56,323 nt of DNA from Variovorax fucosicus (lineage in GTDB: Bacteria; Pseudomonadota; Gammaproteobacteria; Burkholderiales; Burkholderiaceae_C). The stretch is taken from assembly GCF_030316825.1 (NCBI RefSeq), contig NZ_JASZYU010000007.1:1-56323 (forward strand), read 5' to 3'. Below the pieces are notes generated by a model. The model was given only the letters and a program-made list of their open reading frames with translations, searched no databases and had not been told where the DNA came from. This document shows, in pieces, positions 25,122 through 34,239 of this stretch (position 1 is the first letter of the stretch; each line of letters starts with the position of its first letter). A program made the position numbers and the translations under genes.

Positions 25122-25922
25122 TCAGTGGCTCATTGCGACGAAATCAATCGCCGCCGCGATGACTGCCGGGTTGCCCAGGAGGCGCCGATGGCCCAGCCCC
25201 TCCACGCGCATGTGCCGAGCGCCGGGCCACACGCTGGCGGAATCCAGGCTCTCTTCGATTGCAACGACGCGGTCGTCGGCGGAATGAATGAAGAGCGCCC
25301 GCTGGCGAAGTTGCGGCGCGCGGCGCGGCAGCGAGATCTCTCGCACATCTGCCCCAACTGCACTGCTTATCGACGCCAGCATGGCTTCAGTGGCCTCGCC
25401 GTCCAGGCCCGCCGCGGCAGCAAAACCGCGTGCATGGCGTTCATAGTGGGCTGGTGCCGAAACCAGCACAGCACGCTGCACCACCAGCCCCGCGTGCAGC
25501 GCTTCCGCCAACACCGCCGAGCCGATCGAGTGCGCGATCACCGCGTGCAGCGGTCCGATCGCCTCGCCCACCGCGCGCAACGCGCGGGCGCACTGTGGGA
25601 TCGACGTTTGCCGTCCTGCAGAGTCACCGTGCGCCGGAAGATCCATTGCAAGCACGCTGAAGCCGGCGTCGAGCAGCGGGGGGGCGAAGGCAGCCAGATC
25701 GGAAGCCTGCCCTTCCCAGCCGTGAAGAAGCAGCACCGCAGGGCCACTACCGGCGCGCTGCAGTGCAACCTCGCCCTCCGGCGTCGCGATGCGCAGCGCC
25801 TCACCGCCTTCGAGCGTTAGCGGCTCGCGCTGCGGCGGACGCCGCGGCGTCAGAAAGGCGCGTGCGACCTGTTCGGGATGCGGGCGCACAACATTGGAGT
25901 CAATCATCGTGCTCATTTGCAT
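25122..25922 (-). CDS. Alpha/beta hydrolase
   Basis: About 266 residues. 'AVLLLHGWEGQASDLAAFAP' gives the oxyanion hole, 'VLAMDLPAHGDSAG' follows, and the nucleophile Ser is in 'AVIAHSIGSAVLAEALHAG', an A-H-S-I-G variant of the GxSxG elbow; 'VEGLGHRRLLGNPAV' holds the likely catalytic His. ATG at 25922 has GGA nearby; 25916 and 25907 are alternatives. The start codon lies inside a palindrome (25921-25934) that resembles the operators of this region. It follows the TetR gene by 52 bp. Substrate unknown, probably an ester or lactone. Confidence 0.85.
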   Translation of the reverse strand: MQMSTMIDSNVVRPHPEQVARAFLTPRRPPQREPLTLEGGEALRIATPEGEVALQRAGSGPAVLLLHGWEGQASDLAAFAPPLLDAGFSVLAMDLPAHGDSAGRQTSIPQCARALRAVGEAIGPLHAVIAHSIGSAVLAEALHAGLVVQRAVLVSAPAHYERHARGFAAAAGLDGEATEAMLASISSAVGADVREISLPRRAPQLRQRALFIHSADDRVVAIEESLDSASVWPGARHMRVEGLGHRRLLGNPAVIAAAIDFVAMSH

Positions 25923-25934
25923 GATATCCATCAT
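25921..25934. promoter_or_regulatory. Candidate TetR operator ATGAT-ATCC-ATCAT
   Basis: One of the shared 14-bp palindromes (ATGAT-N4-ATCAT). It lies between the TetR and hydrolase genes and overlaps the hydrolase start region, so binding would block expression of the downstream genes. Confidence 0.5.
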
Positions 25935-25974
25935 ATTTTTGGTCAAGCTGCGCGCCGCCATGGCTCGCAGGACG

Positions 25975-26556
25975 TCAGTCGCTAGCTGGGACGAGGTGGC
26001 GCAGCGCGGCCTCGCGCAGCCCGTCGGAAAGGCGCGGGTCATCGACCGCACGCGCCAGCGACAGGGCACCGACCATCGTGGCCACCATGACGAGTGCGCG
26101 CTCGTGAGCACCCGGTTCACCCCAGTCGGGCGCCTGGCGGCCGACGAGATCGATCATCTCCTTGATACGGCGAGTGGCGGCTCGCCGCACCTCGGGCGCC
26201 TGCCGCGGCATCTCCGAGCCGAGTGCGGCAGCTGGACAACCCCTCTCGATGCCTTCGAGATGCTCCTTTGAGAGATACGCGCGCAGCAGCGACTCCAGCG
26301 CATGCTGCGGCGGCGCACCGGCAGCGATGCGCGCCGACGTAGCGACAGCTTCGGCGCCGGCGCGATCCGCCGCCTCGGCAAGCATCGCCTCGCGCGACGC
26401 GAAGTGGGCATAGAAGCCGCCGTGAGTCAGGCCAGCAGCCTTCATGATGTCGGCGACACCGGTTCCGCTGTAGCCGCTGCGCCGAATGGCACGCGCGGCC
26501 GCCTCGACGATGCGTTCATGCGACGCTTCCTTGCGGCTATGTATGGCTCGTTTCAT
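25975..26556 (-). CDS. TetR-family regulator (first of three related)
   Basis: 193 residues. The DNA-binding part is 'HERIVEAAARAIRRSGYSG' then 'VADIMKAAGLTHGGFYAHFA'; the THGGFY recognition helix is shared with the regulator at 42721. The C-terminal part ('GCPAAALGSEMPRQAPEVR') is a TetR_C subtype with a conserved Cys. It heads the reverse-strand cassette with hydrolase, SDR stub and AcuI-like gene. Two copies of the shared palindrome lie upstream and one downstream, so autoregulation is likely. Relatives sense electrophiles or acyl compounds, but the ligand is unknown. Confidence 0.9.
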   Translation of the reverse strand: MKRAIHSRKEASHERIVEAAARAIRRSGYSGTGVADIMKAAGLTHGGFYAHFASREAMLAEAADRAGAEAVATSARIAAGAPPQHALESLLRAYLSKEHLEGIERGCPAAALGSEMPRQAPEVRRAATRRIKEMIDLVGRQAPDWGEPGAHERALVMVATMVGALSLARAVDDPRLSDGLREAALRHLVPASD

Positions 26557-26573
26557 GGCTAAATGGTTTTTTT

Positions 26574-26587
26574 ATGATCACCATCAT
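26574..26587. promoter_or_regulatory. Candidate TetR operator ATGAT-CACC-ATCAT
   Basis: Palindrome with T and A flanks that extend the arms to 6 bp (TATGAT...ATCATA). It lies 18 bp upstream of the TetR start codon. Confidence 0.6.
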
Positions 26588-26689
26588 ATCGAGTTTCAGC
26601 ACGCCAGGCAACCCCGCACCTTCTGGCCAAGTCGAGCACAAACGATTCTTGGAAGAGCTCTTGACGATCCTAGATGTTGATTATACTAT

Positions 26690-26703
26690 ATGATGAACAT
26701 CAT
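26690..26703. promoter_or_regulatory. Candidate TetR operator ATGATG-AA-CATCAT
   Basis: Perfect 6-bp inverted repeat with 2-bp spacer, the best match to the shared site. It lies between the TetR gene and the forward small ORF/thiolase genes and could act on both. Confidence 0.65.
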
Positions 26704-26795
26704 CTTTAGCGGCTCGCGGTTCACTTCTCGCAGATAGCGAACACGCTCTGGGCGCGCGGAGAGCCTGACGCGAGCCCCGAATCACGGAGACAGCC

Positions 26796-26963
26796 ATGCC
26801 CGCCGCCTGCTCATTGCAGCAATCTTTGTCGTTCAAGATTCGCTTCCCCTCGCTCGCTTTCGAAGGCCACGGCGTCGACTTTCCATGTGATGAGGCCGGC
26901 CGGGTCGACCTAGATGGACTTGACGAGTGCGCGCGTTGGAACTATCTGTTCGCGCACCCATGA
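26796..26963 (+). CDS. Small conserved-looking protein, possibly frameshifted
   Basis: 55 codons starting 7 bases after CGGAG, a better ribosome site than most genes here have. The product has 'FKIRFPSLAFEGHGVDFPCD' and 'EAGRVDLDGLDECARWNYLF'. I think this resembles small uncharacterised Burkholderiales proteins that usually continue into 'MIGRE', a run that appears just after the stop in another frame (26960 on). So it may be a truncated member. No function can be given. Confidence 0.5.
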   Translation: MPAACSLQQSLSFKIRFPSLAFEGHGVDFPCDEAGRVDLDGLDECARWNYLFAHP

Positions 26964-27039
26964 TCGGGCGCGAATACGGAAGGCCCAGCGCATACGCGGG
27001 CGAGCCTCGGAAATTGTCAGCAACCCTCAAAGGATTCCC

Positions 27040-28221
27040 ATGAGCAAGGATGTCGTCATCTGTTCGCCCGTTCGCAGCGCAATCGGTAGCTTCGGCGGTT
27101 CGTTGAGAGATACCCCGACGAGCGCACTTGGCGCCCATGCCATAGCCGCCACCTTGCGGCGCTCCAAGTTGGATCCCACGCTGATTGATTCGGTGGTGAT
27201 GGGCAATGTCGTACAAGCTGGCAACGGTATGAACGTCGCGCGGCAAGTCGCGATCCACGGCGGGCTGCCGGTGGCTGTGCCAGCGATGACGGTCAACCGT
27301 GTATGCGGCTCGGGCGCTCAAGCCGTGGCCACGGCGTATGCAGAGGTCGCTGCGGGACTGTCGCGGATGGTGATCGCGGGCGGCGTCGAGAACATGGACC
27401 GTGCACCCTACCTGCTGCCCGGCATGCGCTTCGGTACACGGATGGGCAACGCCGAGGTGGTTGACTCGCTGCTGCTGGACGGCTTGCACGATGCCTTCTC
27501 GACGCGACATTCAGGATGGCACACCGAAGACCTCGTGCAAAAACACGGCCTCACGCGGGAGGCGCAGGACGCGTTCGCGGCGCAGAGTCAGCAGCGCTTT
27601 GCCGCCGCTCAAGCAGCCGGGTGGTTCAAGGACGAGATCGAGCCGCTGCCCCTCAAGGGCAAGAAAGGTCCGATCACGTTTGCGGCAGATGAATCGAACC
27701 GTCCCGACACGACAGTGGAATCGCTCGCCCGGCTGAAGCCCGTGTTCCGTCCCGATGGCACGATTACCGCCGGCAATGCGCCAGGTGTCAACGCTGGTGC
27801 CGCTGCGATGATCGTCTGCGACAGCGCGATGGCACACGATGCCGGCCTCGAGCCGCTACTTGTTGTCCGCGGCATCGGTGTTGCCGGCGTCGAACCCGGA
27901 TTCTTTGGGCTGGGCCCCTTGCCGGCGATCCGCCAAGCCTTGGACCGCGCCGGCTGGAGCATAGGCGAGATCGACCGCTTTGAAGTGAATGAGGCCTTCG
28001 CTGCCATTGCCATCGTTGTACGCGACGAGTTGGACATCGACCCGTCGCGTTTCAATGTCGACGGCGGCGCTATTGCACATGGGCACCCAATCGGCGCAAC
28101 CGGGGCGATCCTCATCACCAAGGTGGCCCATGCGCTGGAGCGCACCGGGGGCCACAAGGCTGTGGTGTCACTATGCATCGGCGGCGGTCAAGGCATCGCC
28201 TTGTGCCTGGAGCGCGCTTAG
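27040..28221 (+). CDS. Acetyl-CoA acetyltransferase (thiolase)
   Basis: 393 residues, the normal thiolase length. The acyl-acceptor Cys89 is in 'MTVNRVCGSGAQAVATAYA', the His in 'IAHGHPIGATGAILI' and the second Cys379 in 'VSLCIGGGQGIALCLE'. It condenses two acetyl-CoA or cleaves acetoacetyl- or longer 3-ketoacyl-CoA. The ATG at 27040 has AAAGG upstream; an in-frame extension to 26914 overlaps the small ORF and is unlikely. It stands alone on the forward strand between TetR and Liv transporter genes. It could handle acetoacetyl-CoA from the neighbouring acetoacetate-forming enzymes. Confidence 0.94.
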   Translation: MSKDVVICSPVRSAIGSFGGSLRDTPTSALGAHAIAATLRRSKLDPTLIDSVVMGNVVQAGNGMNVARQVAIHGGLPVAVPAMTVNRVCGSGAQAVATAYAEVAAGLSRMVIAGGVENMDRAPYLLPGMRFGTRMGNAEVVDSLLLDGLHDAFSTRHSGWHTEDLVQKHGLTREAQDAFAAQSQQRFAAAQAAGWFKDEIEPLPLKGKKGPITFAADESNRPDTTVESLARLKPVFRPDGTITAGNAPGVNAGAAAMIVCDSAMAHDAGLEPLLVVRGIGVAGVEPGFFGLGPLPAIRQALDRAGWSIGEIDRFEVNEAFAAIAIVVRDELDIDPSRFNVDGGAIAHGHPIGATGAILITKVAHALERTGGHKAVVSLCIGGGQGIALCLERA

Positions 28222-28365
28222 TCGCGGCACAGCGGCCTGCGTACGTTGTGAGAATCGACAACGAATCTCTATGCAACGAGCGAACGTCGACATCGAGCGC
28301 AAACTAGGAATACCTTCGTGCTTCGCACTGGGGTATGAACGTGCTTGGGGCCGCCCGGCGCTCGC

Positions 28366-29061
28366 TCAGACCTCCAGCCACTCCTTGCGGGTCGACGCAT
28401 CGGCACGCAGGCTGTCGGGCGTGCCGTCGAACACGATGCTGCCGTGGCCCATGACGAGCGCGCGGTCGGAGATCTGCATCGCAATGGTGAGCTTCTGCTC
28501 GATCAGGAGCACGGAGATGCCCTTGTCCTTGAGCGTGCGCAGGTACTGGCCGACGAGCTCGACGATCTTGGGCGCAAGGCCCTCGGTGGGCTCGTCGATG
28601 ATGATCAGGTCGGGGTCGCCCATCAGCGTGCGGCACAGGGTCAGCATCTGCTGCTCGCCGCCCGAAAGCACGCCGGCCTCGGTGTGCTGGCGTTCCTTCA
28701 GGCGCGGGAACATCGCGTACATGTCGTCGAAGCTCCAGCGGCTGCCCTTGCCCTTGCCCTTCTGGCCGAGCAGCAGGTTCTGGTGCACCGTGAGCTTGGG
28801 GAAGATGTCGCGGTTCTCGGGTACGTAGCCGATGCCCAGGTGGGCGATCTTGTAGGCCTTGCGGCGCAGGATGTCCTGCTCCTTCCAGTGCAGGCCGCCT
28901 TCGGCATGCACCAGTCCCATGATGGCCTTGGCGGTGGTCGAGCGGCCCGAGCCGTTGCGACCCAGGAGCGCAACGATTTCGCCGGCGCCGACGCTGAACG
29001 AAACCCCGTGCAGCACATGGCTCTTGCCGTAGTAGGCATGGACGTCTTGCAGCTTGAGCAT
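28366..29061 (-). CDS. livF: Branched-chain/HAAT-type ABC transporter ATPase LivF
   Basis: 231 residues. Walker A reads 'LLGRNGSGRSTTAKAIMGL', with Arg where nearly all ATPases have the phosphate-binding Lys; the rest is normal: 'LSGGEQQMLTLCRTLMGDPD' signature, 'LIIIDEPTEGLAPKIV' Walker B and the switch region. The Lys-to-Arg change is seen in some other LivF relatives, and partner LivG keeps a normal site. ATG at 29061 with GGAGG. It is the last gene of the five-gene importer operon, three bases after livG. Confidence 0.92.
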   Translation of the reverse strand: MLKLQDVHAYYGKSHVLHGVSFSVGAGEIVALLGRNGSGRSTTAKAIMGLVHAEGGLHWKEQDILRRKAYKIAHLGIGYVPENRDIFPKLTVHQNLLLGQKGKGKGSRWSFDDMYAMFPRLKERQHTEAGVLSGGEQQMLTLCRTLMGDPDLIIIDEPTEGLAPKIVELVGQYLRTLKDKGISVLLIEQKLTIAMQISDRALVMGHGSIVFDGTPDSLRADASTRKEWLEV

Positions 29062-29063
29062 GC

Positions 29064-29830
<767 letters not shown>

Positions 29831-29834
<4 letters not shown>

Positions 29835-31135
29835 GCGGCCTCCCGTTGCTTGATCTCGGCTTCGATTTCTTCCTGCGCCTTCCCCCAGGCGCGCACAAAG
29901 CGGCGACGGACGACTTCGAGGAGCCCCAGGCCCACCGCCAGTAGCGCGACAGCACCCAACCAGTTCGCTGGGCTCGTCGTGTCGAAGTTCACGTCGAAGA
30001 AGCGCAGGCTCGAACCTGATGCAGCATTGAGTTGGATGTGATAGATCATCTCGATCAGAAAAGCTGCACCGGTCACAGCGAGAACCGCCGTGATGAGCAG
30101 ACCGATGTAGAGCGTCCAAAGCCGATGGAGCTTGCCGAATTTGGCGACGCGCAGGTTCATCATGATCAGGCTCGCGATGCCGCCGGGCGCGAACATCACC
30201 ATGAACACGAACACCAGGCCGAAATACAACTGCCAGGCCTTGGAGAGTTCAGACAGCAAGATCGACGCGAAAACCAACAACACAGCACCGATGATCGGTC
30301 CGAAGAAGAGCACCGCTCCGCCCAGGAAGGTGAACAGAAGATAACCGCCAGAGCGGATCACACTAAGGCTGTCGGCCGCGTTGACGATCTCGAAGTTGAT
30401 CGCCGCCAGCCCGCCGCCGATGCCGGCGAAGAAGCCCGCGATGATGAAGGCGAAGTAGCGCACGCGCTGCGTGTTGTAGCCGATGAACTCGACCCGCTCC
30501 GGGTTGTCGCGCACCGCGTTCAGGATGCGGCCGAGCGGCGTGCCCGTAAAAGCATACATGAGCGCCGTGCAGACGAAGCAATAGGCGGCGATCAGGTAGT
30601 ACACCTGGATCTGCGGGCCGAAGTTGAAGCCGAAGAAGGTCGGGCCGTACACCCGGTCGGTGGTGATGCCACCCTCGCCACCGAAGAAACTCGGGAACAT
30701 CAGCGCCATGGAAGCCACCAGCTCGCCGATGCCCAGGGTGATCATCGAGAAGGTGGTGCCCGACTTCTTGGTCGTGACGAAGCCCAGCAATATCGCGAAG
30801 AACATGCCAGCCAGGCCGCCCACCAGGGGAACGGCCACGAGCGGAATCTGTAGCCCGCCCTTGCCGCCCATGTTCATCACGTGGATGGCAAGGAAGGAGC
30901 CGAGTCCGACATACACGGCATGGCCGAAACTCAGCATGCCGCCCTGTCCCAGCAGGATGTTGTAGCTCAGACAGATGATGATGATGTAGCCCATCTGCGA
31001 GAGCATCGTCAACGCCAGACTGCCGCGAAACAGTAGAGGCGAGACGACCAAGAGCAGAGCGAACAGCGACCAAACCAGCACGCGGCCGATGTTCCAGGGC
31101 GTGTAGCGGATGTACGACATGGTTGCAGTTGTCAT
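29831..31135 (-). CDS. livM: HAAT-type ABC transporter permease LivM, with C-terminal extension
   Basis: 434 residues, about 100 more than a usual LivM. The core has 'LSYNILLGQGGMLSFGHAVY', 'SGTTFSMITLGIGELVASMA' and 'GTPLGRILNAVRDNPERVEF', and would normally end near 'MFAPGGIASLI'. Two further hydrophobic segments follow ('LWTLYIGLLITAVLAVTGA' and 'WLGAVALLAVGLGLLEVV') and a charged tail. It overlaps livG by ATGA. It forms the channel with LivH. Confidence 0.93.
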
Positions 31136-31139
31136 CGGT

Positions 31140-32093
31140 TCAGCTCTCGCGTGTGCCGAGAAGACCCTTGGGCCGGAAGATCAGGATCAGCACGAGGAAC
31201 AGGAACGGCAGGATCGGAGCCACCTGGGAGATCGTGAGTTTGAAAACTTCGTGGCCGAAAGTTTGGTCAGTGACCGCCACACCCAGGGCCTGCAGACCGC
31301 TCGCGAGCGAATGGTCTACCGCGACCGCGAAGGTCTGGACGATGCCGATCAGCAGCGAGGCCAGGAAGGCGCCGGCCAGCGAGCCCATGCCGCCCACCAC
31401 GACGACCACGAAGATGATGGAGCCGACCGAGGCCGCCATGGCGGGCTCGGTGACGTAGGTGTTTCCTCCCACCACTCCGGCGAGACCCGCCAACGCAGAA
31501 CCGCCGCCGAACACCAGCATGAACACGCGCGGCACGTTGTGGCCGAGTGACTCCGTAGCGTCGGGGTGCGTCAGCGCCGCCTGAATCACCAGGCCGATGC
31601 GGGTGCGCGTGAGCAGCAGCCACACCGACAGCAGCATCAGCAGCGCCACCAGCATGATGAAGGAGCGCGACTTCGGGAACTGCGTGCCGTAGAGCGTGAA
31701 GAGCGGCCCCTGCAGCTGCGTCGGCAGGCCGTAGGGCACAGTGGAGCGCCCCCAGACCAGTTGCACGAGCTCGAGGATCAGGTAGGACAGCCCGAAGGTC
31801 ACGAGCAGTTCCGGCACATGGCCGAACTTGTGCACGCGCCGCAGGCTGTAGCGCTCGAAGCCGGCGCCCAGCAGGCCGACCAGGAGCGGCGCGATGAACA
31901 GCGCCGGCCAGAAGCCGACGATCCCGGACAGCGTGTAGGCGATGTAGGCACCCAGCATATAGAAACTGGCATGCGCAAAGTTGAGTACACCCATCATGCT
32001 GAAGATCAGCGTCAGACCGGAGCTCAACATGAACAATAACAATCCGTAGCTGATACCGTTGAGCAAAGAGATGGCGAAGAATTCGATGTTCAT
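31140..32093 (-). CDS. livH: HAAT-type ABC transporter permease LivH
   Basis: 317 residues. 'LLNGISYGLLLFMLSSGLTL' and 'MMGVLNFAHASFYMLGAYIA' are the standard LivH opening, and 'VVVGGMGSLAGAFLASLLIG' the conserved cytoplasmic loop. It ends 4 bases before the livM start and follows the binding-protein gene by 69 bp. With LivM it forms the membrane part of the importer. Confidence 0.94.
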   Translation of the reverse strand: MNIEFFAISLLNGISYGLLLFMLSSGLTLIFSMMGVLNFAHASFYMLGAYIAYTLSGIVGFWPALFIAPLLVGLLGAGFERYSLRRVHKFGHVPELLVTFGLSYLILELVQLVWGRSTVPYGLPTQLQGPLFTLYGTQFPKSRSFIMLVALLMLLSVWLLLTRTRIGLVIQAALTHPDATESLGHNVPRVFMLVFGGGSALAGLAGVVGGNTYVTEPAMAASVGSIIFVVVVVGGMGSLAGAFLASLLIGIVQTFAVAVDHSLASGLQALGVAVTDQTFGHEVFKLTISQVAPILPFLFLVLILIFRPKGLLGTRES

Positions 32094-32162
32094 CGGTCTT
32101 TCGGATACGTGAAGAAGAAGGGCCCGAGTAGTGAAGTCGGGCCTCGACCGGTCAGCGCTCGT

Positions 32163-33401
32163 TCAGGAGATTGGCCGCTTCATCTGACACGAAGTCGGCG
32201 TGCTGGAGACATAGGGCGCGTAGTGCTTCACCGGGGCCAGGGTGTAGCCGGAATTTTCCGCATCGTAGGGGTACTTGGCGCTCTTCTTTTCCCAGCGGGT
32301 GACGTACAGGCTTTGTTGCAACTGGTGGTCGGACTTCCGCATTTCGATCTCACCGTTGAAACTCTTCAGCTTCATGCCCTCCATAACCGCGGCCACCTTG
32401 ACGGGGTCGGTCGACTTCGCTTCAGCGAAGGCGGCATCGAGCAACGAAAAGACATGGTGAATCGACGGCTGATAGAGATCTTCATTCGTCTTCTTCTTGA
32501 ACGCCTCCATGCTCTTCTGAATGTCGCCGCCCATGTTGTGGTGGGCATAAGCCACATTGAAAACCCTGCCTTCAGACGCACTACCCATGGCCGTCGGTGT
32601 TCCTGTGGCGTAAGCGTAGTAGGTCAGAAACTTCACATTGTTCAGGCCGGCGTCGTTCGCCGCCTTGAGCAACAACGACAGATCGGATCCCCAATTCCCC
32701 GTGATGACGGAATCAGCGCCAGATTGCTTGATCTTCGAGATGTACGGAGAGAAGTCACGTACCTGGGCCAGTGGATGCAGATCTTCACCGACGATCTGAA
32801 CGTCTGGACGCTTTGCCTTCAAGCCTTCCTTTGCGTACTTGGCCACCTGCACGCCATGCGAGTAGTTCTGACCCAGGATGTAGACCTTCTTGATGTCCGA
32901 CTGGTCCTTGATCCATGTGGTGAGCGCTTCCATCTTCATTGATGTGTCGGCTTCCACCCTGAAATGCCAGTAGCTGCACTTGCTATTGGTCAGATCGGGG
33001 TCCACTGCCGAATAGTTCATGAACAGCATCTCCTTGCCGGGGTTGCGCGAATTGTTCTTCTCGATCGCATCGATGATGGCTAGCGCCGGCCCGGAGCCAT
33101 TGCCCTGCATGACGTAGCGCGCGCCCTGGTCCTGCGCCGACCGCAGGGCGCTCGCGGTCTCCTGTGGGCTTAGCTTGTTGTCCAGCCCGATGATTTCGAA
33201 CTTCACACCCGATCGGTTCTTCTTGTTGAATTCCTCCGCGAGAAATTGCGTGGTCTTGAACTGATTGGTTCCCACAGCGGCCATCAGGCCGGACAGCGGA
33301 TCGATCCAGGCAATCTTGACCGTCTCTCCCTGCTGGGCCGTGGCAAAGGTGGTGCTCGCAAGCATCGCGCAGGTCAACGTGGTGTTGATGAAAAGTCTCA
33401 T
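32163..33401 (-). CDS. Branched-chain amino-acid-type ABC substrate-binding protein
   Basis: 412 residues from ATG 33401, chosen for GGAG at correct spacing; a Met four codons earlier has none. Signal peptide of about 22 residues ending 'STTFATAQ'. The mature part opens 'VKIAWIDPLSGLMAAVGTNQ' and is a class I periplasmic-binding fold with 'YWHFRVEADTSMKMEALTTW' and 'SGADSVITGNWGSDLSLLL'. Such HAAT proteins bind amino acids, urea, or aromatic and aliphatic acids. It is the first gene of the liv operon. The nearby catabolic genes make a carboxylic acid ligand plausible, but this is inference. Confidence 0.92.
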   Translation of the reverse strand: MRLFINTTLTCAMLASTTFATAQQGETVKIAWIDPLSGLMAAVGTNQFKTTQFLAEEFNKKNRSGVKFEIIGLDNKLSPQETASALRSAQDQGARYVMQGNGSGPALAIIDAIEKNNSRNPGKEMLFMNYSAVDPDLTNSKCSYWHFRVEADTSMKMEALTTWIKDQSDIKKVYILGQNYSHGVQVAKYAKEGLKAKRPDVQIVGEDLHPLAQVRDFSPYISKIKQSGADSVITGNWGSDLSLLLKAANDAGLNNVKFLTYYAYATGTPTAMGSASEGRVFNVAYAHHNMGGDIQKSMEAFKKKTNEDLYQPSIHHVFSLLDAAFAEAKSTDPVKVAAVMEGMKLKSFNGEIEMRKSDHQLQQSLYVTRWEKKSAKYPYDAENSGYTLAPVKHYAPYVSSTPTSCQMKRPIS

Positions 33402-33492
33402 TTCTGTCTCCATTTTGGCTAGGCTTCTTGATAGGAATGACCGTGGCCTATCGGCGGTTGGTCGGCATGCTGGGCGCGCGTCTCAATAGGGG

Positions 33493-34074
33493 TTAGGCCA
33501 TTGCGTCCGACTTCTTGTAGATGCTGTTGACGGGACTCAGGAACAGCCGGCGCACCATGGGCTCGAACTCCGACAGCGGCAGCGTCTCGGCCTTCGGGTC
33601 GAAGGCCGGGCTGTCGTACAACTCGCAGAACTCCGCCGTCCGGTCGTAGTGCGGATGTCCACTGAACTGCTCGCGCATATCGCGGTCCATGCCCAGGTGA
33701 TGGAAGAAGTAGTAGCCCTGGAAGATTCCGTGGTTCTGGACCATCCAGTGATCAGCTTCGCTCACGAACGGCTTGAGCACCGCCGCTGCGATGTCGGGAT
33801 GGTTGAACGTTCCCAGGGTGTCGCCGATGTCGTGCAGCAAGGCACAGCACACATAGACCTCATCGCGATCGTCGCGCCAGGCCCGAGTGGCTGTTTGCAA
33901 GGAGTGATCGAGCCGGTCGATGGGAAAGCCCCCAAAGTCGCCCCGAAGCAGACTCAGGTGATGAAGGACACGGTCTGCCAGCCCCTTGGAGAAAGACTGG
34001 AACTCGCCGGCGATCACTTTCCAATCCTGGGCTGTGCTCTCCTGAAAGCTCCGAAAAGTTGCGCGTTCCATCAT
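33493..34074 (-). CDS. HD-domain protein (possible metal-dependent phosphohydrolase or oxygenase)
   Basis: 193 residues with an HD fold: His57 in 'PIDRLDHSLQTATRAW', His81-Asp82 in 'CCALLHDIGDTLGTFNHPD' and His115 in 'WMVQNHGIFQGYYFFHHLG', plus a late 'ELYDSPAFDPKAETLPLSEF'. The layout resembles the PhnZ/TmpB group of diiron HD oxygenases as much as phosphohydrolases, so function is uncertain. It is followed 79 bp downstream on the same strand by the Liv binding protein but has its own 165-bp upstream region. A second, deleted copy of the entire gene and leader is at 49882-50225. Confidence 0.8.
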   Translation of the reverse strand: MMERATFRSFQESTAQDWKVIAGEFQSFSKGLADRVLHHLSLLRGDFGGFPIDRLDHSLQTATRAWRDDRDEVYVCCALLHDIGDTLGTFNHPDIAAAVLKPFVSEADHWMVQNHGIFQGYYFFHHLGMDRDMREQFSGHPHYDRTAEFCELYDSPAFDPKAETLPLSEFEPMVRRLFLSPVNSIYKKSDAMA

Positions 34075-34170
34075 GGAAATACATCCGTTTAGTCATGAAT
34101 GCTGCGCATCTTAGGAACCTCAGGCCTCCTCCAATTGCAAGCCGCCTGACAATCCGCGGGTAAGTCCTAG
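33496..34170. repeat. Long duplicated segment, intact copy of the HD gene plus leader
   Basis: This 675-bp segment matches 49882-50225 with over 90 percent identity by eye, in the same orientation, except that the second copy lacks about 331 internal bases. Similarity starts at the C-terminal codons (ggccattgcg) and ends at cctag upstream of the gene. Confidence 0.85.
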
Positions 34171-34239
34171 CCGCTTGCACTCTCCCTCCAGTACCAAGCC
34201 ATTTCTCTGGCGGGCAGCCCGCGCGGCAGTCAATGGACT

